A stretch of 44,295 bases of DNA, taken from contig CAISDL010000087.1 of assembly GCA_903884065.1 (NCBI GenBank), forward strand, positions 1-44,295, given 5' to 3'. A program made the translations under genes and the position numbers. Under the pieces are notes generated by a model. The model did not search any database. It saw only the letters and a program-made list of their open reading frames with translations, and was not told the DNA's origin. Origin of the DNA: an uncultured Actinomycetes bacterium (GTDB lineage: Bacteria; Actinomycetota; Actinomycetes; Mycobacteriales; Mycobacteriaceae). Of the stretch, positions 7,648 through 15,728 are shown one piece after another. How positions within the stretch are numbered: position 1 is the first letter of the stretch; every line of letters begins with the position of its first letter.

Positions 7648-10377
7648 GTGTCAGCATCGGCTGGCCTCATTGGCCGCATGGACGAGCAGCTGTTCCTGAG
7701 CACGCTTCTCACCACACACTCCGAGCGGGGTGTTGTACTGCGCGGCGATGCCGGCGTCGGCAAAACGGCGGTGATCGACCAGTTCTGCGGCGGTGCCTCG
7801 GCAGAGGGTTGGAATGTGGTCCGCGCGATGGGTGTGCCGGCCGAGAAGCAGTTCGCGTTGGCGGGATTGCATCAAATTGTCTTCAGCCTGGAGGAGTTCG
7901 CCGACCGTCTGGACGAGAGATCGCGCCTGATCCTGGATCCGGTCTACGGCGGTGAGCCGGGCGCGACGGTCGCCGCCCTACCGCTGGTGGGAGCGTTACT
8001 CAATCTGCTGACCGTCGCGGCCGAAACCCAGCCTGTGGTGCTCGCGGTCGATGACGCCCAGTGGCTCGACGATGTCAGCGCGCAGGTGTTGAGCGCGGTC
8101 GGACGCCGACTGACCCGTCCCCGGGTCCGGATCGTGGCCGGGCTGCGGATACCCAACGAGTCGCTGTTCTCCAGTGTCGGCTGGACGGAATTGACCCTTG
8201 GTTCGCTCAGCCCCAGAGAGTCGCGACTCCTGCTGGATCGGGCCGAGCCGCCGTTGACGAGTGCGGTACGCGCGGTGATCTTGGAGGCCGCGTCCGGTAA
8301 TCCGTTGGCCTTGTCTGAACTTCCCCGGTGCGTATCCCAGATCGAGGCCGGCAGCGGAACCATGCCGCTGACCGATCGACTGATGTCGACCTTCGGCGAG
8401 CGGTTGGAACTCCTCGAACCCGCCGTGCGCGCCAGCATGTTGCGAGCCGCCCTCGACGGTGGCGCGCACCGGTCTCGCTACGTGATGCACCACGTCCAGT
8501 CCGCCGTCGGGGCCGGACTGTTGGTCATCGAACCGGGCGGGCGAGTCGTCTTTCGCCATCCCCTCGTTCTGTCCGCGGTGATCCATCAAGCCGACCCCCA
8601 GGAAATTCGCGATGCCCACCGCGAATTGAGCGCACTGTACGACGACGTGTTGATGCGCCGGGCGTTCCATCTGGTAGCGGCGACGGTCGAGCCTGACCAG
8701 GAGGTAGCCGAACTGATCGTCCGGGCGGCGAAGCTGTCCAGCCGCCGGGGCGGGCTGGCGGTCGCGATCAAGTGGCTGCGCAGAGCGGCCGAGTTGAGCC
8801 CCGATCCACAGCGCCGGGACGCGTTGTTCGCCGACGCGGTCTTCGTCGCCGCCCGCGCGGGAAGGCTCGCCGAGACACAGGATTTCCTCGACGAGACCGA
8901 TACCGGTCCCGACAGATCGCCGTCGACGATCCTGGCCGAGGCATATCGGGAGTTTCATCGCAACGGCGATGTGATCTCCACTCACGGGATGCTCGTGGAC
9001 GCACTGTCACGGGCTGATTCCCTCGACGACAAGACCGTGAGCAGGCTGGCGCACCTATTGGTGTCCATCACCAACTACGCCGGCAACACCCGGCACTGGG
9101 ACCGGACCAACGCCGCACTCGCCCCGGTGGAAGGGCGGTTGAACCCGGCGATCTTGATGTACCGAACCGGGATGGACGACATCGCCAGCACCGGTGCCCA
9201 GCTGCGCGAGGTGTTGACGGACAGGTACGTGGACCGGCTCCCGCGTATGCATGCACGACAGGTGATGCTGCTCGCGTTCCCGGCGTACTGCGTCGACACC
9301 ATGGGTCCGTTTCGGGCGCCGCTGAGGCTGGCTTACGACCAGTTATGCGAACACGGCGCATCCATCGACGCCATTGAGGGTGGGCGGGTCGTGACACTGG
9401 ATTTGATGGCCACCGGCCGCTGGGAGGAGGCTGAACGGGTCGGTCGGCACTGCCTGCTGATGTCTCAACAGACCCAGGGCAGCCAGTTGCGCCGCCACCA
9501 GTTGCTCGCCGATCTCGGGCTGCTCGCTGCGGACCGGGGCAACACCGAGATCGCCCGGACTTATGCCGCCAGGGTGAGGGCGTGGGCCGCGCCGCGAGGC
9601 TTGCAACGGCTCATCGATGGCGCAGATCGTATCGAGGTTCGAGTCGCCCTTGCCGAGGGTGACTACGACGAGGCCTATCGGACGGCGACCAGGATCAGTC
9701 CGGCCGGCAAAACCCCCCGGCACAACATTCGCGACGTCATCGACGACTGGTTTGATCTGGTCGAGGCGGCCGTGCGCACCGAGCGGAACACGATGGCCCA
9801 CCAGCGCGCGGATACGGCCATCCGGTTAGGCCTGGCCGGCATCTCGCCCCGCGTCGAAGCGATGACCCTGGCGATGTCGGCAATGTCGGCGCCTGCCTCC
9901 GAAGCCGGCACCCTTTACCGGGCGGCACTGGCCCACCCCGGGTTGGCCGAGTCTCCGTTCCATCACGCGAGAATCACTCTGGCACAAGGCATACGGCTTC
10001 GACGTGAGCGCAAGCATACTGAGGCGCGGGCAGCTCTTGGGGCAGCTGCAGAGGGTTTCGATCGGCTCGGGTCACATCCGTGGGCCAAGCAGGCACGAAT
10101 CGAACTGCTAGCGGCCACAGCACCGAACACCCCAGGCGGCAGCACAACCCCCACTCTCACCATTCAAGAGCAACGGATCGCCGAACTAGCGACAGCCGGG
10201 CTACCCACCCGACAGATCGCCGACCGCCTCTGCATCTCGCCCCGCACCGTCGATGCCCACCTCTACCGCGTGTTCCGCAAGCTGGACATCACCAAGCGCT
10301 CTGAACTCAGCGCGGCCCTGCGCCACCATCGTCCCACTCTGGTCACGGCGACGGACAGCACCAACGAATCCCCATGA
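7648..10377 (+). CDS. Large ATPase-LuxR (LAL/MalT-type) transcriptional regulator
   Basis: 909 residues from GTG 7648, chosen because GGGGTAA lies about 10 bases upstream and the family's N-terminal GLIGR-x-DEQ is retained; TTG 7618 and ATG 7678 are alternatives. An AAA/STAND ATPase domain has Walker A GDAGVGKT (33-40) and Walker B VLAVDDAQWLD around 131-140. A long helical, TPR-like middle follows. A C-terminal LuxR helix-turn-helix spans about 836-895 (EQRIAELATAGLPTRQIADRL, then SPRTVDAHLYRVFRKL). Such proteins are usually activators that bind a small inducer and ATP. No ligand can be read from sequence. It diverges from the RsbW-like gene and ends 32 bases before the convergent lipocalin gene. 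It is an insertion relative to the M. tuberculosis KstR2 locus, so it may control its neighbours rather than steroid genes. Confidence 0.9.
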   Translation: MSASAGLIGRMDEQLFLSTLLTTHSERGVVLRGDAGVGKTAVIDQFCGGASAEGWNVVRAMGVPAEKQFALAGLHQIVFSLEEFADRLDERSRLILDPVYGGEPGATVAALPLVGALLNLLTVAAETQPVVLAVDDAQWLDDVSAQVLSAVGRRLTRPRVRIVAGLRIPNESLFSSVGWTELTLGSLSPRESRLLLDRAEPPLTSAVRAVILEAASGNPLALSELPRCVSQIEAGSGTMPLTDRLMSTFGERLELLEPAVRASMLRAALDGGAHRSRYVMHHVQSAVGAGLLVIEPGGRVVFRHPLVLSAVIHQADPQEIRDAHRELSALYDDVLMRRAFHLVAATVEPDQEVAELIVRAAKLSSRRGGLAVAIKWLRRAAELSPDPQRRDALFADAVFVAARAGRLAETQDFLDETDTGPDRSPSTILAEAYREFHRNGDVISTHGMLVDALSRADSLDDKTVSRLAHLLVSITNYAGNTRHWDRTNAALAPVEGRLNPAILMYRTGMDDIASTGAQLREVLTDRYVDRLPRMHARQVMLLAFPAYCVDTMGPFRAPLRLAYDQLCEHGASIDAIEGGRVVTLDLMATGRWEEAERVGRHCLLMSQQTQGSQLRRHQLLADLGLLAADRGNTEIARTYAARVRAWAAPRGLQRLIDGADRIEVRVALAEGDYDEAYRTATRISPAGKTPRHNIRDVIDDWFDLVEAAVRTERNTMAHQRADTAIRLGLAGISPRVEAMTLAMSAMSAPASEAGTLYRAALAHPGLAESPFHHARITLAQGIRLRRERKHTEARAALGAAAEGFDRLGSHPWAKQARIELLAATAPNTPGGSTTPTLTIQEQRIAELATAGLPTRQIADRLCISPRTVDAHLYRVFRKLDITKRSELSAALRHHRPTLVTATDSTNESP

Positions 10378-10409
10378 CCCGACGGCTCGGAAGTTCCGGC
10401 CCGACCTGA

Positions 10410-11342
10410 TCAGGCGTACTGCTTGGTCACGGTGATGCGACCTTTCACGCCCAGGGAACGTGCCTGGTCGAGCAGCTGCTGGTACTCCTGCGGGGAGATG
10501 GTCTTGCTCCTGGTCAGGATGTAGCCGCTTCGGCCCGAGGGATCACTGACGATGACGTAGCTGTAGTCCGGGGCGGCCGCAAGGATGGTGTAGTTCCCGG
10601 GAGGATTGGCCGAGGGCTTGCCGAACGGCGAGAAACCGACGTTCAGCGCGGTGTTGTCGGCGTTGACCGCGACCGCGGATCCGACGATGGAGGAGCGCGG
10701 ACCACGGTTGAAGAAGTAATTCCCGGAGTTCTGGACGCGAATCGTTCCGTCGGGATTCAGGGTGTAGGTCGCCGAGGTGTTCACCAGGCCGATGGAGAAG
10801 AACTGCTTCACGCTGCCCTGCTCGTAGTACGTCCCGGCGAACTTCGCCGGATCCACCGGGGTACTCGACGGCACCACCGGAATGGGCTGCGCCGCGGCAG
10901 CCGGCGCCCCGACGGCCGCCGCCGGTTTGGCCGCCGCCGGTTTGGGCGCCGCAATCTTCGCGGGAGACGCAGCAGGCGCCGCAGCGCTGGACACCGAGGC
11001 CACAACCCGGGCGGCAAGCGCATTCGCGGTGCTCGCCGCCGGGGGCTTCGACGTGCCCGGCGTCGACTTACCTGGCTCCGGCGCCGAGATCGCGGCTTTC
11101 GCGGCGCCGATGCGGGCGCCCGGGGTCCGAACGACGGCCGTGGCGTCCGGCCGTGCACTGGGGGCCGCACGCCGACCGGATCTCTCTGACCTCGGGGAGT
11201 CGCTGGCGGAATGTGCCGACACCTTCGTCGCTCCGGTGTCCCCGCCGGTGTCAGCGGCGGCGAACCCCGCACCGCTCAGCATGCCGGCGCTCAACCCGGC
11301 CGCAAAAGTGCCGGATACCAACCATGCGCGCAACGAAATCAT
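10410..11342 (-). CDS. Secreted lipocalin (Blc-like) with Ala/Pro-rich linker
   Basis: About 310 residues from ATG 11342, with GGAAGGG about 8 bases upstream; the open frame begins earlier but without a signal sequence. The signal peptide is residues 1-30 (MISLRAWLVSG... ending GFAAA). An Ala/Pro/Lys-rich low-complexity linker spans about 31-160. The last 150 residues are a bacterial lipocalin: DPAKFAGTYYEQG (the GxW motif with Tyr for Trp), NTSATYTLNPDGTIRVQNSG, IVGSAV, PGNYTILAAAPDYSYVIV, GYILTRSKTI and a Gln-containing end (VTKQYA). Blc relatives bind fatty acids or lysophospholipids at the envelope. No lipobox cysteine follows the signal, so it should be soluble or wall-held. Its place beside lipid and steroid genes suggests, but does not prove, a lipophilic ligand. 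Confidence 0.85.
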   Translation of the reverse strand: MISLRAWLVSGTFAAGLSAGMLSGAGFAAADTGGDTGATKVSAHSASDSPRSERSGRRAAPSARPDATAVVRTPGARIGAAKAAISAPEPGKSTPGTSKPPAASTANALAARVVASVSSAAAPAASPAKIAAPKPAAAKPAAAVGAPAAAAQPIPVVPSSTPVDPAKFAGTYYEQGSVKQFFSIGLVNTSATYTLNPDGTIRVQNSGNYFFNRGPRSSIVGSAVAVNADNTALNVGFSPFGKPSANPPGNYTILAAAPDYSYVIVSDPSGRSGYILTRSKTISPQEYQQLLDQARSLGVKGRITVTKQYA

Positions 11343-11500
11343 CACTGAAAACCCTTCCATTGGCCGCTTGTCTGTTTCGCGGCCCGGTAACTTCACGCAC
11401 CGATCGGATGACCGGGCAATCACGGGCTATTCGGAGCCGGTGGTCCATCGGATGGGTTCGTCGCGGAAATCACCTCCGATCACCCGCGTACCGTCGTCCT

Positions 11501-11914
11501 ATGGGGATCGCGCCGGAGAGTTGGCCCACACCGTTTCAGGCGCTGATCCGGACGTCGAACAAATACCTGCTCAACCCGTTGATGTTGCGGTTGGCGGGCA
11601 AACGATTCTGGTACGCATCCGTCGTCGAGCACACCGGCCGCCGGTCCGGCAAGCGTTATTCGACACCGATCGTGGCCGACCGGGTGGGCGATCACGTCCT
11701 CATCCCGCTCCCCTACGGGACCCAGGTCGACTGGGTTCGCAATGTCATGACGGCCGGGGAGGCCACCCTCATCAGCAAGGGGCGGACCTACCGCGTATCG
11801 GCCCCCGAGTTGATCGACTCCACCCAGGCGCTGCCACTGCTGCCGCGAGACCGGCGGCGGACCTTCGAACGGGTCAGCATCGGCCACTTTCTGCGAATGT
11901 CGATCACGTCCTGA
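11501..11914 (+). CDS. Nitroreductase-family deazaflavin (F420)-dependent oxidoreductase, Ddn-like
   Basis: 137 residues from ATG 11501. DUF385/Ddn-type split-barrel protein. EHTGRRSGKRYSTPI is the conserved F420-phosphate loop, followed by DHVLIPLPYGTQVDWVRNV and GRTYRV. The GTQVDWVRN variant separates it from Ddn proper (Rv3547), which has a WYHN-type segment there. Products of this family reduce quinones or other electrophiles with F420H2; Ddn activates pretomanid. The substrate here is unknown. It diverges from the lipocalin gene and its stop is one base from the convergent fadA6 stop. Confidence 0.82.
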   Translation: MGIAPESWPTPFQALIRTSNKYLLNPLMLRLAGKRFWYASVVEHTGRRSGKRYSTPIVADRVGDHVLIPLPYGTQVDWVRNVMTAGEATLISKGRTYRVSAPELIDSTQALPLLPRDRRRTFERVSIGHFLRMSITS

Positions 11915-11915
11915 G

Positions 11916-13064
11916 CTACAGCCGTTCGATGATCGTCACGTTCGCGGTGCCGCCGCCTTCACACATCGTCTGCAGTCCGTACCGCCCACCGGTGCGCTCC
12001 AACTCGTTGAGCATGGTGGCGAACAGCTTGGCACCGGTCGCCCCCAGGGGATGCCCGAGTGCGATCCCACCGCCATTGGGGTTGACCTTCGCCGGATCGG
12101 CCCCGGTCTCCTTCAGCCACGCCAGCACCACGGGGGCGAACGCCTCGTTGATCTCGACGACGTCGATGTCGTCCATCGACAGTCCGGTCTTGTCCAATGC
12201 GTAGCGGGTGGCCGGGATCGGGCCGGTCAGCATCAGCACCGGGTCGGCGCCGCGGCAGCTCATGTGGTGGATGCGGGCGCGGGGTGTCAGTCCGTGGTCT
12301 TTGACCGCCTGCTCCGAGGCCAGCAGCACCGCACTGGCGCCGTCGCAGATCTGGCTGGCCACCGCCGCCGTCATCCGGCCGCCCTCGCTCAAGGTCGGTA
12401 GGCCGGCCATCTTGTCGAGCGTTGTCTCCCTGGGTGTTTCGTCGACGCCGAAACCCTCCACGGCGATGATCTCGTTGTCGAAGTGGCCACCGCGGATGGC
12501 GCCGAAGGCGCGCTGGTGGCTACCCAGCGCCCAGCGCTCCATGTCCTCGCGGGAGATGTCCCACTGCTCGGCGATCATCTCGGCGCCGCGGAACTGCGAG
12601 ATCTCCTGGTCGCCGTAGCGGGCCAACCAGCTTCTAGACTCAGCCGTCGGCGTGCTGAAGCCGAACTGCTGCCCGGCGATCATCGCCGAGGAGATCGGGA
12701 TCTGGCTCATGTTCTGTATACCGCCGGCCAGGATGAGATCGGCGGTACCGGCCATGATGGCCTGCGCCCCAAAGGAAATCGCCTGCTGACTCGAACCGCA
12801 CTGCCGGTCGACAGTCACGCCGGGGACCTCCTCCGGGTAGCCGGCGGCGAGCCAGGCGAGCCGACCGATATTGCCGGCCTGGCCGCCGACGGTGTCGACA
12901 CAACCGACGATCGCGTCATCCACGGCGGCGGGATCAACGTCGTTGCGGTCGAAGATCCCGCGGAAGGCATACACCCCGAGATCGATCGGATGGATGCCGG
13001 CCAGCGAACCGTTGCGCTTGCCGACCGCAGTGCGAACCGCGTCGACGACATATGCCTCAGGCAT
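11916..13064 (-). CDS. fadA6: FadA6, acetyl-CoA acetyltransferase (thiolase)
   Basis: 382 residues with all thiolase catalytic residues: nucleophile Cys89 in DRQCGSS, His338 in GGGIALGHPLGATG, and Cys368 in MCEGGG. Also NEAFAPV near 306. In the KstR2 pathway FadA6 performs thiolytic cleavage of a ring-derived beta-keto-acyl-CoA after IpdAB has opened the last ring. It is the last gene of fadE30-ipdF-kstR2-fadA6, and its start overlaps kstR2 by 8 bases. In M. tuberculosis Rv3555c follows; here a Ddn-like gene converges instead. Confidence 0.93.
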   Translation of the reverse strand: MPEAYVVDAVRTAVGKRNGSLAGIHPIDLGVYAFRGIFDRNDVDPAAVDDAIVGCVDTVGGQAGNIGRLAWLAAGYPEEVPGVTVDRQCGSSQQAISFGAQAIMAGTADLILAGGIQNMSQIPISSAMIAGQQFGFSTPTAESRSWLARYGDQEISQFRGAEMIAEQWDISREDMERWALGSHQRAFGAIRGGHFDNEIIAVEGFGVDETPRETTLDKMAGLPTLSEGGRMTAAVASQICDGASAVLLASEQAVKDHGLTPRARIHHMSCRGADPVLMLTGPIPATRYALDKTGLSMDDIDVVEINEAFAPVVLAWLKETGADPAKVNPNGGGIALGHPLGATGAKLFATMLNELERTGGRYGLQTMCEGGGTANVTIIERL

Positions 13065-13671
13065 GTCGGATCTCCTTGTCAGTGGGGGCGGCGATCCCGC
13101 CGAGGACGATCGAGAGGTACTGCCGGCCCACCTGCTCGGCGGTCAATGGTCCGCCGGGGGTGTACCAGCGCACCGAGACCCAGGTGGTGTCGCGGATGAA
13201 CCGATAGACCAGATCGACGTCGATATCGGGGCGAAAGCACCCCTGCTCGATGCCCTCGTTGAGAACGTCGACCCACATCTTCCGCTGCCGCCGATTGAGT
13301 TCGGACACATAGGAGAACCGGGGGTGCTGCGACAGTCGCTTGGCCTCGTCCTGGTAGATGACGACCTCGGCGTGGTGGTGCTCGATGGCGTCGAACGAGG
13401 CCATGAACAGACCCTTGAGTCGCTCCATCGGGTTGGCTTCGGTATCGATGATCTTTTGGTAGCGGTCGAACAGCCAGTCCAGGAAGCCGCGCAGCACCTC
13501 ATCGACCATCGCCTCCTTCGAGGAGAAGTGGTGGTACAGGCTGCCGGAGAGAATGCCGGCGGCATCGGCGATGTCACGGACGGTGGTGGCCCGCAACCCG
13601 CGCTCGGCGAACATGGTCGCGGCCAGGCCCAGTAATTCGTCACGGCGAGAGGGCGGCGCGGGACTGGTCAT
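13057..13671 (-). CDS. kstR2: KstR2, TetR-family repressor of HIP degradation
   Basis: 204 residues. TetR DNA-binding domain at about 10-55: LLGLAATMFAERGLRATTVRDIADAAG, then SGSLYHHFSSKEAM. The ligand domain has HHAEVVIYQDEAKRLS and ends after VRWYTPGGPL. KstR2 represses the genes for the last two steroid rings and is released by HIP-CoA, the FadD3 product. Both operators it should bind are in this window. It overlaps ipdF by 4 bases and fadA6 by 8. As third gene of the operon driven from the 15666-15679 operator, it represses its own synthesis. Confidence 0.95.
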   Translation of the reverse strand: MTSPAPPSRRDELLGLAATMFAERGLRATTVRDIADAAGILSGSLYHHFSSKEAMVDEVLRGFLDWLFDRYQKIIDTEANPMERLKGLFMASFDAIEHHHAEVVIYQDEAKRLSQHPRFSYVSELNRRQRKMWVDVLNEGIEQGCFRPDIDVDLVYRFIRDTTWVSVRWYTPGGPLTAEQVGRQYLSIVLGGIAAPTDKEIRHA

Positions 13672-14459
13672 GGATGCTGGCTCGACACCGAGATGACCTC
13701 GCCGGTCAGGTAACTGGAGTAGTCACTGGCCAGGAATGCGATGGTTGCGGCGACTTCCCACGGTTCGGCGGCCCTGCCGAACGCCTCGCCCTCCGACAGT
13801 CGGTCGAGCAGATCGGTGGAACTGGTCTTCTCCAGGAACTTGTGGCGGGCGATACTCGGCGAGACGGCATTGATCCGCACGCCGTACTCGACGGCTTCAA
13901 TTGCGCTGCAACGGGTCAGCGCCATCACGCCGGCCTTGGCGGCGGCGTAGTGGGCCTGGGAGTGCTGGGCCCGCCAGCCCAGGACGCTGGCGTTGTTGAC
14001 GATGGCTCCGCCGTGCCCCGCCTCGCGGAAGTATTCCAGCGCGGCGCGGGTGGCTCGCATCACCGAGGTGAGGGTGACGTTGAGCACCCGATCCCACTCC
14101 TCGTCGGTCATCTCGATCACCGGGGTCTGCCCACCGAGGCCGGCGTTGTTGACCAGAACGTCGAGGCGGCCGAAGCGGGCGGTGGTGGAGGAGATCATCG
14201 CGTCGATCTGAGCCGAGGACGTCACGTCGCACACGACGCTCTCCACCCGGCCGAGGCCCAACGCGGACAGCGCATCCCGGGTCTCACCCAGGCGTCGCTC
14301 GTGGTGATCGGAGATCATCACGTCGGCGCCTTCCAGCAGGGCGCGACGGGCGGTGGCCGATCCGATCCCGGTGCCGGCGGCCGCGGTGACGACGACGACT
14401 TTCCCGTCGAGCAGACCGTGTCCCCCGACCTCGTCGGGTGGTGTCGACAGCGATGCCAT
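13668..14459 (-). CDS. ipdF: IpdF, SDR of 5-hydroxy-HIP-CoA metabolism
   Basis: 263-residue SDR. Its cofactor turn is TAAAGTGIG (25-33), a variant of TGxxxGIG with an alanine where glycine is usual, seen also in the Rv3559c group. SD at 50-51 suggests NAD. NNAG at 104-107; catalytic Ser158, Tyr171, Lys175. IpdF is assigned to oxidising the 5-hydroxyl of the indane-type intermediate after CoA activation. It overlaps kstR2 (4 bases) and fadE30 (TGATG, 1 base). Confidence 0.92.
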   Translation of the reverse strand: MASLSTPPDEVGGHGLLDGKVVVVTAAAGTGIGSATARRALLEGADVMISDHHERRLGETRDALSALGLGRVESVVCDVTSSAQIDAMISSTTARFGRLDVLVNNAGLGGQTPVIEMTDEEWDRVLNVTLTSVMRATRAALEYFREAGHGGAIVNNASVLGWRAQHSQAHYAAAKAGVMALTRCSAIEAVEYGVRINAVSPSIARHKFLEKTSSTDLLDRLSEGEAFGRAAEPWEVAATIAFLASDYSSYLTGEVISVSSQHP

Positions 14460-15649
14460 CAGCCCCTCGCCTCTCTCGGCAGGCCGAGCACACGCTCAGC
14501 GATGATGTTGCGCTGCACCTCGTTGGAACCGCCGTAGATGGTGTCGGCCCGGGAGAACAGGAACAGGCGCTGCCACTCGTCGAACTCGCCGTCGGCAAGG
14601 ACCATCCCGGCTTTGCCCTCGATATCGAAGGCGAGTTCACCGAGATCGCGATGCCAGTTGGCCCACAGCAGCTTCGAGACTGAATCGGCCCCGGCGGCCC
14701 GGCCGCCATCCTCGTCGTCCATCGTGGCCAATGCGAACGACCGCATCGCCTGCAGGCCCGCCCAGGCTCGCGTCAGCCGCTCGCGGATCAGCGGATCCTC
14801 GGCGGCTCCGCTCTTCGTGGCGAGTTCCACCAGGCCGGAAAGCTCACGTGCGTAACGGATCTGCTGACCCAGGGTGGAGACGCCGCGCTCGAACTGCAGA
14901 GTGCCCATCGCCACCCGCCAGCCATCCCCCGGCTCCCCGACCACCAGGTCCGCATCGGTGCGGGCGTCGGTGAAGAACACCTCGTTGAACTCGGAGTCCC
15001 CGGTGAGCTGCACGATGGGTCGGATCTCGACACCCGGCTGATCCAGTGGCACAAGCAGATACGCCAGACCATTGTGCCGCTTGGAGCCCTTCTCGGATCG
15101 GGCGATGACGAAGCACCACTGGGCCCAGTGCGCCAGCGACGTCCACACCTTCTGCCCGTTGATGATCCACTGCTGTTTCCCCGTCGCTTCGCTCGCCCCG
15201 GCGTCGCCATCGAGGACGGCAGACGTCGCCACGTTGGCCAGGTCGCTGCCCGCCCCCGGCTCGGAATAGCCCTGGCACCACAGTTCGGTCACGTCCCTGA
15301 TCGCGGGGAGGAAACGCTGCTGCTGCGCCGCAGTGCCGTAGGCGATGAGCGTCGGTCCGACCAGTTCCTCACCGAGATGGTTGACCTTGTCCGGGGCGTC
15401 GGCGCGCGCGTACTCCTCGTAGAACGCCACCCGATGGGCCACCGACAGTCCGCGGCCGCCGTGCTCGACCGGCCAGCCCAGGCAGGTCAGCCCCGCCGCC
15501 GCCAGATGGCGGTTCCAGGCCCGCCGTTCCTCGAAGGCCTCATGTTCGCGGCCCGGGCCGCCGAGACCCTTCAGTGCGGCATAGTCGCCGACCAGATTGT
15601 CGGCCAACCACCCGCGGACCTCCGCCCGGAACTTCTCGACCGTGATCAC
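14459..15649 (-). CDS. fadE30: FadE30, acyl-CoA dehydrogenase for the HIP propionyl side chain
   Basis: 396 residues from GTG 15649. Acyl-CoA dehydrogenase fold: CQGYSEPGAGSDLAN (FAD/substrate contact), INGQKVWTSLAHWAQW, and the C-terminal FSRADTIYGGSNEVQRNIIAERVLGLPRE. It starts beta-oxidation of the propionyl side chain of HIP-CoA or 5-OH-HIP-CoA. First gene of the kstR2 operon; the start is 17 bases from the KstR2-type palindrome that also faces fadD3. Order matches Rv3560c. Confidence 0.93.
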   Translation of the reverse strand: MITVEKFRAEVRGWLADNLVGDYAALKGLGGPGREHEAFEERRAWNRHLAAAGLTCLGWPVEHGGRGLSVAHRVAFYEEYARADAPDKVNHLGEELVGPTLIAYGTAAQQQRFLPAIRDVTELWCQGYSEPGAGSDLANVATSAVLDGDAGASEATGKQQWIINGQKVWTSLAHWAQWCFVIARSEKGSKRHNGLAYLLVPLDQPGVEIRPIVQLTGDSEFNEVFFTDARTDADLVVGEPGDGWRVAMGTLQFERGVSTLGQQIRYARELSGLVELATKSGAAEDPLIRERLTRAWAGLQAMRSFALATMDDEDGGRAAGADSVSKLLWANWHRDLGELAFDIEGKAGMVLADGEFDEWQRLFLFSRADTIYGGSNEVQRNIIAERVLGLPREARG

Positions 15650-15665
15650 CCCTGTAGGCTAACCT

Positions 15666-15679
15666 ACCAAGCACTTGCT
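15666..15679. promoter_or_regulatory. KstR2 operator between fadE30 and fadD3
   Basis: ACCAAGCACTTGCT matches AnCAAGnnCTTGnT at all conserved positions. It lies in the 79-base divergent region and shares the flank CTACCAAGCA (partly) with the 3374-3389 site. It should control fadE30-ipdF-kstR2-fadA6 on one side and fadD3-fadE31-fadE32-fadE33 on the other, making kstR2 autoregulated. Confidence 0.88.
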
Positions 15680-15728
15680 TTGGTGGCCCGGCGGACAACG
15701 AACCAGGCATTACGGACGGAGCATCGCG

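Noticed and set aside
11501..11914. The deazaflavin enzyme as true Ddn (Rv3547)
   Set aside because: The F420 loop fits the superfamily, but the later motif (GTQVDWVRN) and the position differ from Ddn.
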